From NCBI RefSeq assembly GCF_001294575.1, contig NZ_CP012676.1, positions 3,300,001-3,364,000 on the forward strand: a DNA stretch of 64,000 nt. The letters are read 5' to 3'. Below, piece after piece: positions 49,578 to 64,000 of this stretch (position 1 is the first letter of the stretch; each line of letters opens with the position of its first letter). The notes under the pieces are model-generated. The model worked only from the letters and a program-made list of their open reading frames with translations, was not told where the DNA came from and did not search any database. The position numbers and the translations under genes were made by a program. Origin of the DNA: Pseudomonas versuta (GTDB lineage: Bacteria; Pseudomonadota; Gammaproteobacteria; Pseudomonadales; Pseudomonadaceae).

Positions 49578-50405
49578 TCAACGTCGTGGAAGGAATTGCA
49601 GTGGATCTACAGGTTTACCTTGGCGGCGAATCTCAAAGTGAAGTTTCACCCGGTCTGTACCAGTTGACCCCATTTCGGCAATTGTCTGTCCGACCTTGAC
49701 CTGCTGTCCCTCCCGAACCAACAGCCTACGGTTGTGACCGTATGCACTGACGTAGGTATCACTGTGTTTGATGATGATTAATTCGCCGTAGCCCCTCAAT
49801 CCACTGCCAGCGTAAACAACTGATCCATCAGACGCAGCCAAAACAGGCTGTCCCAAATCACCGGCGATATCAATACCTTTATTCAAACTACCGTTTGAAG
49901 AAAATTTGCCAATCAAAATGCCATTTGAAGGCCAGCCCCAGCCTTTTGGCGCAGGGCCTGCAGGCAGTGCCGCTACTGGCGCTGGCGCAGCAGCTGTTGC
50001 GCCCTGACGCTTGATTACCGTGGTCTTGCTGCCTGCAGAAGACGATACGACGGTGGTTGTGGTGCCACTTGCCGGCAAGGTTCCGGCACGCCCGTCAAAG
50101 CGAATTGTTTGACCTGGGACAATAGTGAAAGGAGCCGCAATGTTGTTTTTCGCTGCCAGGGCCTTCCAGTCCCAGCCGTAACGAAAAGCAATCGAGAACA
50201 AGGTGTCGCCACGGCGCACGACGTATTGCCCGGTGGTTACTGCCGGACGCTGGGCCACCCCATTGCGGTCAACCACACTCACGCCGTTCTTGGTTGTGCT
50301 GGAACACGCTGCCAACAAAACCAGTGTGGCACTCAGTAGTAGACCGACCACCAGCCTGTGATAGCTTTTGATATCCATACGCTGCGCAATGACTGTGAGA
50401 CTCAC
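49578..50405 (-). CDS. nlpD: NlpD lipoprotein, activator of cell-wall amidase
   Basis: A 275-residue outer-membrane lipoprotein: leader with lipobox LVLLAACSS, LysM domain (YVVRRGDTLFSIAFRYGWDWKA) that binds peptidoglycan, and a degenerate LytM/M23 domain. In place of the zinc ligand His there is NKGIDIA, so it lacks catalysis and acts by activating an amidase during cell division. The GTG at 50405 follows GGGAG; the ATG at 50378 is an alternative. The upstream gene is pcm, 190 bases away. Confidence 0.9.
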   Translation of the reverse strand: MSLTVIAQRMDIKSYHRLVVGLLLSATLVLLAACSSTTKNGVSVVDRNGVAQRPAVTTGQYVVRRGDTLFSIAFRYGWDWKALAAKNNIAAPFTIVPGQTIRFDGRAGTLPASGTTTTVVSSSAGSKTTVIKRQGATAAAPAPVAALPAGPAPKGWGWPSNGILIGKFSSNGSLNKGIDIAGDLGQPVLAASDGSVVYAGSGLRGYGELIIIKHSDTYVSAYGHNRRLLVREGQQVKVGQTIAEMGSTGTDRVKLHFEIRRQGKPVDPLQFLPRR

Positions 50406-50595
50406 CCGCCGCTCCCTTTGAAGATGGCTAAATATTAGAACGCCAGTACTGGCCATGGTTTGTCGCAAGTATAACTGGCTACGCAGCTTACAGATTGCAA
50501 AGCCGCATCATAAAAAATCAGGCAATGGCAGAGCCCGGCCGCTGCGCAGTATGACCTGCGCCCGGCCCTATAATTCAGCAGGGCCAAACAAAGAC

Positions 50596-51273
50596 TCAGG
50601 CCAACGGCCCGTTGAGCAATGGCACAAAACGCACATTGCCGATCACGCGACGGGCAAAGCCGTGTTCTTCGCGCACGATCAGCATCAATTGCTGCACTTC
50701 ACCCGAACCCACCGGGATCACCAGACGCCCCCCGGGAGCCAGTTGATCCAGCAACGCCTGCGGCACATCGGTCGCCACTGCTGTCACGATGATGCCGTTA
50801 TAAGGCGCCAGCGCAGGCCAGCCTTCCCAACCATCACCCCACCGGAACACCAGGTTGCGCAAGTTGAGCTCAAGCAGTCGCTCCTTGGCCCGATCCTGCA
50901 ACACCTTGATCCGCTCTACCGAAAATATCCGTTCAACCAGTTGCGACAGAACCGCGGTTTGGTAGCCCGAGCCGGTCCCAATCTCCATCACCTTGTCCAG
51001 CGGACCGTCCTCAAGCAGCAACTCGCTCATGCGGGCCACCATATAAGGCTGGGAGATGGTCTGGTTGTTGCCTATCGGTAGCGCTGTGTCTTCGTAGGCC
51101 CGGTGCGCCAATGCTTCATCAACAAACAGATGCCGAGGCGTACGCCGAATAACCTCAAGCACTTTCTGGTTAACGATGCCCTCTTCACGCAGGCGCTGAA
51201 TAAGCCGCTCCCGGGTGCGCTCGGAGGTCATGCCAATGCCGCGATGCATCAGGCCATCCTGTTCGCGCCCCAT
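50596..51273 (-). CDS. pcm: Protein-L-isoaspartate O-methyltransferase
   Basis: Repairs aged proteins by methylating isoaspartate with S-adenosylmethionine. The ATG at 51273 overlaps the surE stop (TGATG) and has GGAGG upstream, giving 225 residues. A start at 51231 ([10 protein letters not shown]) yields the 211-residue form usually annotated. [20 protein letters not shown] and the SAM loop [17 protein letters not shown] are diagnostic. Part of the ispF-truD-surE-pcm chain. Confidence 0.93.
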   Translation of the reverse strand: MGREQDGLMHRGIGMTSERTRERLIQRLREEGIVNQKVLEVIRRTPRHLFVDEALAHRAYEDTALPIGNNQTISQPYMVARMSELLLEDGPLDKVMEIGTGSGYQTAVLSQLVERIFSVERIKVLQDRAKERLLELNLRNLVFRWGDGWEGWPALAPYNGIIVTAVATDVPQALLDQLAPGGRLVIPVGSGEVQQLMLIVREEHGFARRVIGNVRFVPLLNGPLA

Positions 51274-52022
51274 CAGCCCATACCCTCCAGCCAGACACCG
51301 AGGCTTTTGAAGCCATCACCAAAAGTACGGTCCAGTTGCAGCGGCGTGATCGAAACATAGCCCTGCATCACGGCATGAAAATCCGTTCCCGGACCTCCGT
51401 CTTCAGCATCGCCAGCAGCCGCAATCCAGTAGCCGGCCTTGCCCCGAGGATCAACAACACGTACCGGGGCAGCAGCACGGGCACGATGCCCCAGACGCGT
51501 GAGTTGAATACCGCGGATTTTCTCGAGCGGCAGGTTAGGAATATTCACGTTGAGGACCGTACGCGGCGGTAAATCCAGCACCGCATGAGCTTCAACCAGC
51601 TTACGGGCGAAATAGGCCGCCGTCGGCAAATTGTCCAGTTGACGTGACACAAAAGAAAACGCGAACGAAGGTCGATCCAGAAAGCGCCCTTCAAGCGCCG
51701 CAGCCACAGTGCCGGAATACAGCACATCATCCCCCAGATTGGCACCCAGGTTGATGCCCGAGACCACCATGTCCGGTTGCTGCTCCAGCAAGCCGTTAAG
51801 GCCCAGGTGAACGCAATCGGTAGGCGTACCATTAATGCTGATAAAGCCATTGGCCAGGGTGTGCGGATGCAAGGGCCGATCCAGCGTCAGCGAACTGCTC
51901 GCCCCGCTTTTGTCTTGCTCGGGCGCGATTACCACGCACTCGCAATAATCGGCCAGCGCGCCATAAAGCGCGGCCAGACCCGGGGCCGCGACCCCATCAT
52001 CGTTTGAAATCAGAATACGCAT
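51273..52022 (-). CDS. surE: 5'-nucleotidase SurE
   Basis: Metal-dependent nucleoside monophosphatase, 249 residues. The metal site is [10 protein letters not shown] near the N-terminus with the Ser/Asn pair in [19 protein letters not shown]. It overlaps truD by 13 bases and pcm by one base, so the three are translationally coupled. Its place between truD and pcm is standard in pseudomonads. Confidence 0.96.
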   Translation of the reverse strand: MRILISNDDGVAAPGLAALYGALADYCECVVIAPEQDKSGASSSLTLDRPLHPHTLANGFISINGTPTDCVHLGLNGLLEQQPDMVVSGINLGANLGDDVLYSGTVAAALEGRFLDRPSFAFSFVSRQLDNLPTAAYFARKLVEAHAVLDLPPRTVLNVNIPNLPLEKIRGIQLTRLGHRARAAAPVRVVDPRGKAGYWIAAAGDAEDGGPGTDFHAVMQGYVSITPLQLDRTFGDGFKSLGVWLEGMG

Positions 52023-53068
52023 AGGCTGTCCGTTTGACCCAAAGGCACCAGATCAACTAGTTCGCGCACCAGGACAGTAGCGAAGCATCCGGCCGGCAGA
52101 ACAAATTCCAGTTGCAGAATGTCAGGTTCCGGATAATGCCACGTCAACCGGCCAATGGGCAGCCGCAGGATACGGCGCTCATGGCTCATGCCTGCTCGAA
52201 CCAGCCAGTCACGCAAATCAGCTTCACGCTCTGCAATTGACTGCTCCAGCCCATGGGTAGCGCCGGTAGTTGGCGAATCCCCCTCACCCCACTGCGGGCC
52301 AGTGGGGTGAAGATCGAGAATGGCCAGTCGCGGATCGCTGCATTCAGCCTCACCTGCCGGAAAAAAACTGCGGCTATCGGTAAAGGCCAGCAAATCACCT
52401 ACCTGTGCACGCTGCCAGCTACCATCGGCCACCCGCGCCGCCAGCACCTGATTGAACAGATAACTGCGTGCGGTGGATAACAGCCGCGAGCGTACGTTTC
52501 GCTGCTCAGGCAAAGCCTTGCGCGCAGCATAATCACGGGCCTCACCCAGGTTACCGCCCTGCCAGCCGAAACGCTGGCTACCGAAATAATTCGGTACGCC
52601 CTGTTTGGCGATCAGTTCAAGACGTTGCGCCAGCGCATCCTTGTCCCCGGCCAGTTGCGTCAAACGCAAGGTGAAACCGTTGGCGGCATGGGCGCCCCGT
52701 TGCAACTTGCGTTTGTGGCGTGTGCTTTTCAGAATTTTAAGCGTGTCGTTTTCAGCGCCAGACAGGTCAGGATCGGCCTTGCCCGGCAACTGCACGCTGA
52801 ACCATTGACGGGTCAGCGCCTGACGGTCTTTCAAGCCGGCGTAACTGACTGTACGCAGCGGCACACCTGCGGCCTTGGCGATACGCCGCGCGGCTTCTTC
52901 AGTATTAAGTCCACGCTTCTCGACCCACAGCCACAGATGCTCGCCGTCTCCGGACAACGGAATATCCAGCACTTCATCAACCTGGAAGTCTTCAGCCGTG
53001 GCCTTGAGCACCGCAGTGCCCAAAGGCTCGCCATAAGCCAACGGCCCCAGCAGATCAAACTCGTTCAT
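52010..53068 (-). CDS. truD: tRNA pseudouridine(13) synthase TruD
   Basis: Makes pseudouridine 13 in tRNA-Glu. It has 352 residues. The catalytic Asp is in [17 protein letters not shown], with [12 protein letters not shown] and the DFQVDEVL start typical of TruD. It overlaps ispF by four bases and surE by 13. Confidence 0.95.
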   Translation of the reverse strand: MNEFDLLGPLAYGEPLGTAVLKATAEDFQVDEVLDIPLSGDGEHLWLWVEKRGLNTEEAARRIAKAAGVPLRTVSYAGLKDRQALTRQWFSVQLPGKADPDLSGAENDTLKILKSTRHKRKLQRGAHAANGFTLRLTQLAGDKDALAQRLELIAKQGVPNYFGSQRFGWQGGNLGEARDYAARKALPEQRNVRSRLLSTARSYLFNQVLAARVADGSWQRAQVGDLLAFTDSRSFFPAGEAECSDPRLAILDLHPTGPQWGEGDSPTTGATHGLEQSIAEREADLRDWLVRAGMSHERRILRLPIGRLTWHYPEPDILQLEFVLPAGCFATVLVRELVDLVPLGQTDSLCVF

Positions 53069-53538
53069 CCGCGAACCAACAACGCGATGGAATGCACTGC
53101 GATGCCTTCTTCACGACCGACAAAGCCGAGCTTTTCGGTGGTGGTGGCTTTAACGTTTACCTGGTCCAAATCAACCTCGAGATCCGCCGCAATCAGCGCG
53201 CGCATCGTTTCAATATGCGGCGCCATTTTTGGCGCCTGGGCAATGATGGTGTTGTCGACATTGCCGACTTTCCAACCTTTGGCATGGATCAGACCTACGA
53301 CATGACGCAACAAGACGCGGCTATCGGCCCCCTTGAACGTCGGATCTGTGTCCGGAAAGTGCTTGCCGATGTCGCCCAGCGCCGCCGCACCCAGCAGAGC
53401 ATCGCTGAGCGCGTGCAACAGCACGTCGCCATCAGAGTGGGCCAACAGGCCAAATTTGTGAGGGATCCGCACGCCGCCCAAGGTTATAAAATCGCCTTCA
53501 GCAAAACAGTGCACATCATAGCCGTGGCCAATACGCAT
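53065..53538 (-). CDS. ispF: 2-C-methyl-D-erythritol 2,4-cyclodiphosphate synthase
   Basis: Isoprenoid-pathway enzyme (157 residues) that follows IspD and IspE. The zinc ligands are in GHGYDVHCF and [34 protein letters not shown] is conserved. The ATG is directly preceded by the T run of a terminator, so no ribosome site is seen at the usual spacing. First gene of the ispF-truD-surE-pcm-nlpD-rpoS series. Confidence 0.95.
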   Translation of the reverse strand: MRIGHGYDVHCFAEGDFITLGGVRIPHKFGLLAHSDGDVLLHALSDALLGAAALGDIGKHFPDTDPTFKGADSRVLLRHVVGLIHAKGWKVGNVDNTIIAQAPKMAPHIETMRALIAADLEVDLDQVNVKATTTEKLGFVGREEGIAVHSIALLVRG

Positions 53539-53566
53539 AAAAAAACGCCCCGATTAAGTCAGGGCG
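53539..53566 (-). terminator. Terminator after fghA, abutting the ispF start
   Basis: On the complementary strand CGCCCTGA-CTTAA-TCGGGGCG (8-bp stem with one G-T pair) is followed by seven T that run into the ispF ATG. It should end the adhC-fghA transcript. Confidence 0.85.
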
Positions 53567-53581
53567 TGATTCTACCCACTA

Positions 53582-54427
53582 TTAAGCGCTTAGTGCGCTC
53601 GCGTGGTGACGCAAGTGGTCGTCAATAAAGCTGGCGATGAAAAAATAGCTGTGGTCGTAGCCCGGTTGCAAGCGCAAGGTCAGCGGATGGCCCGCCTGTT
53701 TTGCAGCCTGTTGCAGAGCCTCGGGCTTGAGCTGTACAGCCAGAAAGTCATCGCGGTCGCCTTGATCAACCAACAGCGGCAGTTTTTCCCGGGCTTCGCT
53801 GATCAAGGCGCACGCATCCCACTCGCGCCAGCGGGTACGCTCATCCCCAAGATAGCCGGAGAAGGCTTTTTGCCCCCAAGGGCAATCCATAGGGTTACTG
53901 ATGGGCGCAAAGGCTGACACCGACAGATAGCGCCCCGGATTGCGCAACGCACAAACCAATGCCCCGTGCCCCCCCATCGAATGCCCGCTGATCCCGCGTT
54001 TTTGCGACGCAGGGAAATGCGCTTCAACCAATGCCGGCAATTCCTGCACTACATAATCATGCATGCGGTAATGCTGGGCCCAAGGCTGCTGAGTAGCGTT
54101 CAGGTAAAAACCTGCACCCAGGCCGAAATCCCAGGCGCCATCCGGATCATCCGGCACACCGTCACCACGGGGGCTGGTGTCCGGCGCCACGATAATCAGC
54201 CCCAGCTCGGCAGCCATTTTCATCGCGCCGGCCTTATGCATGAAATTTTCATCGGTACAGGTCAAACCCGACAGCCAGTACAACACCGGCAGCCTGGCGC
54301 CCTGCTCGGCTTGGGGCGGCAAATACACGGCAAACACCATGTCGCAACCCAGCACCTCAGAACGGTGCCGGTAGCGCTTGTGCCAGCCGCCGAAGCTTTT
54401 CTGGCAGGAAATATTTTCAAGAGTCAT
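53582..54427 (-). CDS. fghA: S-formylglutathione hydrolase
   Basis: Last step of glutathione-dependent formaldehyde removal: splits S-formylglutathione to formate and glutathione. It has 281 residues, with [19 protein letters not shown], the serine elbow [13 protein letters not shown] and the catalytic His in [10 protein letters not shown]. The ATG at 54427 gives the family start ([14 protein letters not shown]) and has GGAG nearby. Paired with adhC upstream. Confidence 0.94.
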   Translation of the reverse strand: MTLENISCQKSFGGWHKRYRHRSEVLGCDMVFAVYLPPQAEQGARLPVLYWLSGLTCTDENFMHKAGAMKMAAELGLIIVAPDTSPRGDGVPDDPDGAWDFGLGAGFYLNATQQPWAQHYRMHDYVVQELPALVEAHFPASQKRGISGHSMGGHGALVCALRNPGRYLSVSAFAPISNPMDCPWGQKAFSGYLGDERTRWREWDACALISEAREKLPLLVDQGDRDDFLAVQLKPEALQQAAKQAGHPLTLRLQPGYDHSYFFIASFIDDHLRHHASALSA

Positions 54428-54465
54428 AGAGGCAGCTCCAGGCTTCAAGAGAAGAACTCATTACC

Positions 54466-54521
54466 TGTGGGAGCCGGCCGGCTCCCACATGAGCAATACG
54501 GCGGTTTTTCCACCGTATTGC
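54466..54521. repeat. REP palindrome and hairpin between adhC and fghA
   Basis: TGTGGGAGCCGG and CCGGCTCCCACA form a perfect 24-bp palindrome at 54466-54489. GCAATACGG (54493) and CCGTATTGC (54513) form a 9-bp hairpin beside it. The first is a condensed REP, the second may trim the adhC transcript. Confidence 0.75.
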
Positions 54522-54538
54522 GCGCATGCCGCTGCTTA

Positions 54539-55669
<1,131 letters not shown>

Positions 55670-55691
55670 TTAAAACAGAATACCGAGTGTA

Positions 55692-55709
55692 AATCAGCGC
55701 TGACTGATT
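55692..55709. promoter_or_regulatory. LysR-type binding site in the adhC/LysR gap
   Basis: AATCAG-CGCTGA-CTGATT is a perfect 6-bp-arm palindrome (fits T-N11-A). It lies midway between adhC and the divergent regulator. Confidence 0.6.
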
Positions 55710-55759
55710 AATAATCCAGACAAAAGCAAAACATTATTGCCATACAGGGATAATAAGTC

Positions 55760-56656
55760 GTGAGTGAGAGCCGCTGGGAAGGCATTGACGAGTTTGTCGC
55801 CGTAGCAGAATGCGGGCAATTTACCGCCGCTGCCGAGCGTCTTGGGGTTTCCTCATCGCACATAAGCCGCCAGGTAGCCCGCCTCGAGGAGCGCCTGCAA
55901 ACCCGCCTGTTTTATCGCAGTACGCGACGGGTGACCCTGACCGAGGCCGGACAAACTTTTTTACAGCACTGTCAGCGCTTGCAAGATGGCCGCGAAGAAG
56001 CGTTGCGTGCAGTCGGTGATCTGGCCAGCGAACCCAAAGGCATGCTGCGAATGACTTGCGCGGTGGCCTATGGAGAGCGTTTTATTGTGCCGCTGGTGAC
56101 GCGTTTTATGGGGTTGTACCCGCAGTTACGGGTCGACATTGAACTGAGCAATCGCCCGTTGGACCTGGTGCATGAGAGTCTCGACCTGGCCATTCGCCTG
56201 GGCCGGCTGCAGGACTCGCGACTGGTCGCTACCCGCCTGGCACCAAGACGTATGTACTTGTGCGCATCGCCCTCTTATCTGGCGCATTACGGTCGTCCTC
56301 ACAGCCTGTCAGAACTGAGCCGCCACAATTGTCTGATTGGCAGTTCGGATCTCTGGCAATTGCAGCTGGACGGACGAGAGTTTTCGCAAAGGGTGCAAGG
56401 CAATTGGCGCTGCAACAGTGGGCAGGCGGTACTGGACGCAACCCTGCTGGGCGTCGGGTTGTGTCAGTTACCGGACTATTATGTGCTGGAGCATTTAAAG
56501 ACTGGAGCGCTGGTGTCTTTGCTTGAAGCTCATCAACCACCCAATACTGCGGTTTGGGCCCTGTACCCGCAGCAACGGCACTTGTCGCCCAAGGTCAGGA
56601 AGCTGGTGGATTATCTGAAGGAAGGATTGGCCCAGCGGGAAGAGTATTTGGGTTAA
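55760..56656 (+). CDS. LysR family transcriptional regulator
   Basis: A 298-residue regulator: winged helix (FVAVAECGQFTAAAERLGVSSSHISRQVARLE) and a ligand-binding region with the two-lobe fold. It starts at a GTG with AGGGA before it. Divergent from adhC, it may control formaldehyde detoxification; the ligand is unknown. Convergent with ispD, 12 bases apart. Confidence 0.9.
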   Translation: MSESRWEGIDEFVAVAECGQFTAAAERLGVSSSHISRQVARLEERLQTRLFYRSTRRVTLTEAGQTFLQHCQRLQDGREEALRAVGDLASEPKGMLRMTCAVAYGERFIVPLVTRFMGLYPQLRVDIELSNRPLDLVHESLDLAIRLGRLQDSRLVATRLAPRRMYLCASPSYLAHYGRPHSLSELSRHNCLIGSSDLWQLQLDGREFSQRVQGNWRCNSGQAVLDATLLGVGLCQLPDYYVLEHLKTGALVSLLEAHQPPNTAVWALYPQQRHLSPKVRKLVDYLKEGLAQREEYLG

Positions 56657-56668
56657 AGACCTGTAGGA

Positions 56669-57373
56669 TCAGCGATTAGCCCAGCGCAAGCGCAACCACT
56701 CGAGGTCTTCAGGGCGCGTCACCTTAATGTTGTCCGAACGGCCCTCGATCAGACGCGGCGCCAGCCCGGCCCACTCCATTGCGGATGCTTCGTCAGTGAT
56801 CTTCGCATCGGCGACCAGGCTATCAGCCAGGGCACGGTGCAATGCACCCAGGCGGAACATCTGCGGCGTATATGCCTGCCAGATCAAACTGCGGTCTACG
56901 GTTTCGAGCACCCGGCCATTCTTGTCGACCCGCTTGAGCGTGTCCCGCGCGGGAACTGCCAGCAAACCACCGACCGGGTCGAGGGCCAGCTCACTCAACA
57001 ATTTGTCCAGATCCTCACGGGACAGGTTGGGTCGTGCAGCATCGTGCACCAATACCCAATCTTCATCGGATGCCCCCAGCGCATGCAGGTGCAGCAACGC
57101 ATTGAGCACCGAATCGGCACGCTCGCGCCCACCCTCTACCCGTGCGATCCGTGGATCGACGGAGCAAGGCAAGGAAGGCCAAAAAGGGTCATCGCTAGCG
57201 ACACTGACCACCAGCCCCTTGAGACCCGGATGATCGAGGAAACAGCCGATGCTGTGTTCCAGAATACTGCGCCCGCCCAGCTGCAAGTACTGCTTGGGAC
57301 GGTCCGCGGCCATACGGGCACCAACGCCCGCGGCAGGAATCACGGCCCAGAAGGCCGGTGACGGATAACTCAT
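56669..57373 (-). CDS. ispD: 2-C-methyl-D-erythritol 4-phosphate cytidylyltransferase
   Basis: Isoprenoid (MEP) pathway enzyme of 234 residues. The CTP site is VIPAAGVGARMAADRPKQYL and the catalytic segment VLVHDAARPNLSREDL. Its ATG overlaps the ftsB stop by four bases, so it is coupled to ftsB. ispF, the later pathway enzyme, lies further on the same strand. Confidence 0.96.
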   Translation of the reverse strand: MSYPSPAFWAVIPAAGVGARMAADRPKQYLQLGGRSILEHSIGCFLDHPGLKGLVVSVASDDPFWPSLPCSVDPRIARVEGGRERADSVLNALLHLHALGASDEDWVLVHDAARPNLSREDLDKLLSELALDPVGGLLAVPARDTLKRVDKNGRVLETVDRSLIWQAYTPQMFRLGALHRALADSLVADAKITDEASAMEWAGLAPRLIEGRSDNIKVTRPEDLEWLRLRWANR

Positions 57374-57648
57374 TGGGCCAACTGGTAGAGGGTTTCGCCC
57401 TCCTTGACCATGCCCAACTCATGGCGAGCACGCTCTTCAACGGTCTCCATGCCTTTTTTCAACTCAAGCACTTCCGCATCCAGCACGCGGTTGCGCTCCA
57501 GCAATACTTCGTTTTCAGCATGCTGATCGGCGATTTGCTGCGTCAGGTCGGTAACCTGCGCCAAACTGCCATTCCCCACCCACAGGCGATACTGTAGGCC
57601 AGCCAGCAGCAAGAGCAAGATGAGAAACAACCAATTGGGACTGCGCAT
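57370..57648 (-). CDS. ftsB: Cell division protein FtsB
   Basis: A 92-residue bitopic divisome protein: a membrane helix (WLFLILLLLLAGLQYRLW) and a periplasmic coiled coil (IADQHAENEVLLERNRVLDAE). It forms a complex with FtsL and FtsQ. It lies between eno and ispD, the standard order in pseudomonads and enterobacteria. Confidence 0.93.
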   Translation of the reverse strand: MRSPNWLFLILLLLLAGLQYRLWVGNGSLAQVTDLTQQIADQHAENEVLLERNRVLDAEVLELKKGMETVEERARHELGMVKEGETLYQLAQ

Positions 57649-57710
57649 CGAATATCAGGTATCCAGTGAAAAGACAGCCATGCCGAAAAACGTAAACAAC
57701 CAATAGTACA

Positions 57711-57731
57711 AAGCCTGGAAGACCCAGGCTT
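57711..57731 (-). terminator. Hairpin after eno
   Basis: AAGCCTGG and CCAGGCTT form an 8-bp stem over a 5-base loop, with a TTT run on the transcribed side. It lies 80 bases after the eno stop and may reduce read-through to ftsB. Confidence 0.6.
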
Positions 57732-57811
57732 GTACACATTCAGGTTAGTGTTAAAAGACTCGCTTGAGCGAATATTCCTACATAACCTGCTGTCTTTTTA
57801 CCACCAACTGC

Positions 57812-59173
<1,362 letters not shown>

Positions 59174-59254
59174 TTAACAGGCAGCCTTGCGGACGATAAG
59201 GCTCGGGCCCTGGGGCCCGAGAAATCGTGCGGTACTTTACCGGAGAAACGAGGG

Positions 59255-61758
<2,504 letters not shown>

Positions 61759-62009
61759 TTAAAGCGGTCAGAGCCGCCGGGGAAAGCGAAGGAAGGCCGA
61801 AGCCCCCAATCACCAGCATTAGTCACAGTGCACCTTTCGAAAAACTGCTGCGTTGAAACAGACCGATGGAAACCACCGGTTCGATACAAGCCACACATTT
61901 TTTTAAAATCGCCCAGCAAAGACTGCTTGGTAATCGGCAACATCTGCAATTCTGGTGAATCTACAGAAGTTGTATCAAGAAGGGAGCGTAGTCTACCGGA
62001 AACCCCCTT

Positions 62010-63326
62010 TCAGCTCAAACCTTGATCGCTCTTAGTTGGCAGCCACTGCAATTGCCAGCGTCCACAGGGGCTGCAGTCCAGTCCCGGGAGGTTTGCCACT
62101 GCCAATAATTGCTCATTTACGTACAGAAGCGGCAATCTGCCACGGGCAAACAATGGCAGCCCCTGCTCATTGAGCAGTCGCTTCAAGTCACGATGACCAC
62201 GATTTTTCACCGTCATCACCTCGCCCCCCTGACGATAGCGCACTTGCAGCGAACCACCCGGAGCTTGCCCCAGCAATTGCAATTGACCGTTTCCCGGCAA
62301 TGCCAGTGGCAGAAGCGGATTATCCCATTGCATGGGAGCTATCGGCTGGCGCAGCCAGTCACCCGCCATCCACCAGATTCTCCCGCCAGCACGGTGCAAT
62401 TGGCCTTCGGCAAGTTTCCACACCGGCTGCGCATCGGCACGCGCATCACGCAAGGCATCCCAGCCGGCCCAATGATCGGTATCTGGCAATAGACCTAGGG
62501 CAGCCAACCAGTGACGCAAAGCGTTACGTTGACGGGCGGGAGAAAGGCTGGTGATCGGCGCAAGTTCCAAAGATTGCAACCCTAGCCAGTCAAACTCGCT
62601 GACAGATCCCGCCTCCTGCAGATCCTGCCGGGCCAGTTCATCGAGCAAGCCCTGTGCCTCGGCACAGTGGGACGCGCTGCGGGCCATGCTGGCGGCGGCT
62701 TGCGGCCAGCGCCGGGTCAGCAGCGGAAAAATCTCATGGCGCAAATAATTTCGCGAAAAGTCGGTGCGGACATTGGATGGATCTTCAATCCAGCTCAGGT
62801 TGTGTTCCTGCGCGTAGGCCTCCAGATGAGCGCGTGGAACATCCAGCAAAGGTCGACATAGATCGCCTTCGCCCAGACCACGCTGATGCGGCATCGCAGC
62901 CAGCCCGCTCACCCCCGCCCCGCGCAACAGACGAAACAGAAAGGTTTCGGCCTGATCATCGCGATGCTGGCCGGTAAGCAGCACTTCTTGCGCCTGGGTA
63001 AGCGCCACAAACGCCTGGTAGCGCGCATCACGCGCAGCGCGCTCAAGGCTTGCTCCGGCTTGCACGTGCACGCGCACAACCTGCAGCGGCACTCCAAGAT
63101 CATCACAGAGTGCCTGGCAATGAGCCGGCCACGCATCTGCCGCAGCCTGAAGACCATGATGGACATGGATGGCACTCAAAGGAGGCAGAGAATGGATTTG
63201 ACGCAGTTGAGCGAGAAGATGCAGCAGCACGGTCGAATCAAGACCGCCGGAGAACGCTACATGCCAGGCCCTGGCATTGCGCCAGGGCTCGAGGGCTTTG
63301 AGAAGCTGGATTGAGAGGTTGGACAT
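62010..63326 (-). CDS. tilS: tRNA(Ile)-lysidine synthase
   Basis: Changes C34 of tRNA-Ile2 to lysidine so that it reads AUA. It has 438 residues. The PP-loop is VAFSGGLDSTVLLHLLAQL (SGGLDS), with GQHRDDQAETFLFRLLRGAG and RTDFSRNYLRHEIFPLL. The ATG at 63326 follows AGGAT; an in-frame start at 63368 lies within the REP and lacks similarity. Confidence 0.94.
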   Translation of the reverse strand: MSNLSIQLLKALEPWRNARAWHVAFSGGLDSTVLLHLLAQLRQIHSLPPLSAIHVHHGLQAAADAWPAHCQALCDDLGVPLQVVRVHVQAGASLERAARDARYQAFVALTQAQEVLLTGQHRDDQAETFLFRLLRGAGVSGLAAMPHQRGLGEGDLCRPLLDVPRAHLEAYAQEHNLSWIEDPSNVRTDFSRNYLRHEIFPLLTRRWPQAAASMARSASHCAEAQGLLDELARQDLQEAGSVSEFDWLGLQSLELAPITSLSPARQRNALRHWLAALGLLPDTDHWAGWDALRDARADAQPVWKLAEGQLHRAGGRIWWMAGDWLRQPIAPMQWDNPLLPLALPGNGQLQLLGQAPGGSLQVRYRQGGEVMTVKNRGHRDLKRLLNEQGLPLFARGRLPLLYVNEQLLAVANLPGLDCSPCGRWQLQWLPTKSDQGLS

Positions 63327-63334
63327 CGCACAAT

Positions 63335-63408
63335 CCTGTAGGAGCGAGCCTGCTCGCGAGCGTTTCAACGCAGCGACGAAGAGCTCGCGAGCAAGCTCGC
63401 CCCTACAA
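63335..63408. repeat. REP doublet between accA and tilS
   Basis: CCTGTAGGAGCGAGCCTGCT and inverse GAGCAAGCTCGCCCCTACA bracket a 16-base centre. Same family as the element at 17687, with a few changes. Confidence 0.85.
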
Positions 63409-63416
63409 TGCTCCTG

Positions 63417-64000
63417 TCAGAGACCGTAGCTCATCAGGCGCTCATAGCGACGCTTGAGCAACGCTTCGTGATCCAGTTTTTTGAGCATGTCCAGCTGAGA
63501 AGCCAGCTCGGCACGAATCGAAGCGGAAGCCGCCACCGGATCACGGTGCGCGCCACCCAATGGCTCGGTGATGACCTTGTCAACAATGCCCAGACCTTTC
63601 AGGCGCTCGGCGGTAATGCCCATCGCTTCAGCAGCGTCCGGCGCTTTTTCGGCGGTTTTCCACAGAATCGATGCACAACCTTCCGGCGAAATCACCGCAT
63701 AGGTCGAGTACTGCAGCATGTTCAACTGATCGCAGACGCCGATTGCCAATGCGCCGCCCGAACCACCTTCACCGATTACGGTGGCGATGATCGGGGTTTT
63801 GAGGCGCGACATCACACGCAGGTTCCAGGCAATCGCTTCACTCTGGTTGCGCTCTTCAGCATCAATCCCGGGATAAGCGCCAGGCGTGTCAATGAAAGTC
63901 AGGATCGGCATCTTGAACCGCTCGGCCATTTCCATCAGGCGGCAGGCCTTGCGGTAGCCTTCAGGACGCGGCATACCGAAGTTGCGACGTACCTTTTCAC
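63417..64000 (-). CDS. accA: Acetyl-CoA carboxylase carboxyltransferase subunit alpha (5'-truncated)
   Basis: Part of the enzyme that makes malonyl-CoA. The frame continues off the right edge as [18 protein letters not shown], so the start is outside. Visible motifs include [20 protein letters not shown], the oxyanion loop [14 protein letters not shown] and [15 protein letters not shown]. It ends at 63417, 8 bases from the REP before tilS. Confidence 0.96.
   Translation of the reverse strand, partial: EKVRRNFGMPRPEGYRKACRLMEMAERFKMPILTFIDTPGAYPGIDAEERNQSEAIAWNLRVMSRLKTPIIATVIGEGGSGGALAIGVCDQLNMLQYSTYAVISPEGCASILWKTAEKAPDAAEAMGITAERLKGLGIVDKVITEPLGGAHRDPVAASASIRAELASQLDMLKKLDHEALLKRRYERLMSYGL

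Overview
This window is chromosomal DNA of a fluorescens-type Pseudomonas. Diagnostic features are the muc/algU cluster, an ispD-adhC-fghA-ispF-truD-surE-pcm-nlpD-rpoS series with an RsmZ small RNA after rpoS, phaG, an arcDABC operon, and the GcsR-controlled glycine-cleavage operon. I see no phage, insertion sequence, CRISPR array or complete mobile element. Short REP-type palindromes are scattered between genes. The exact species cannot be read from the sequence.

Layout. 1-4.7 kb: the end of an ECF sigma gene, its FecR-type anti-sigma partner, a TonB-dependent heme receptor and heme oxygenase, together an iron-from-heme unit. 5.2-12.0 kb: arginine deiminase pathway, with two divergent ArcD antiporter genes; the rightward one leads arcABC behind a well-placed Anr box. 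12.1-20.3 kb: DUF5064 protein, the TyrR-like activator GcsR, then gcvH-gcvP-sdaA-gcvT behind a TyrR-type box, an IHF site and a sigma-54 promoter. 20.7-25.9 kb: cold-shock protein, RDD membrane protein, and leftward algU-mucA-mucB-mucD, with mucB broken by a one-base frameshift near its 3' end. 25.9-30.1 kb: nadB, ygfX/sdhE, ygfZ and an HDOD gene. 30.2-36.7 kb: tctDE two-component system and tctCBA tricarboxylate transporter (tctC frameshifted early) plus an AbrB-type membrane protein. 36.7-40 kb: ung, a small lipoprotein, a Cys-rich protein, rsuA, phaG and tRNA-Gly(CCC). 40-45 kb: a LysE exporter, clsB/YceI, olsBA ornithine-lipid genes and acpH. 45.1-47.9 kb: pyeR-pyeM-xenB. 48-57.6 kb: rsmZ, rpoS and the operon behind it, formaldehyde detoxification genes with a divergent LysR regulator, ispD and ftsB. 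57.8-64 kb: eno, kdsA, pyrG, tilS and the start-truncated accA.

Most genes are conserved core functions. The noteworthy material is regulatory: the sigma-54/IHF/TyrR-box promoter of gcvH, rsmZ with a GacA box about 180 bp upstream, four 11-bp-phased direct repeats between tctD and tctC, repeated palindromic operators before pyeR, and two AlgU-type promoters before algU. Two genes (mucB, tctC) each carry a single-base loss in a C/G run, which may be mutation or sequencing error. The joins mucD/RDD and rsmZ/xenB differ from the neighbourhoods I know from other pseudomonads and suggest rearrangement. I did not find a convincing previously undescribed multi-gene system.
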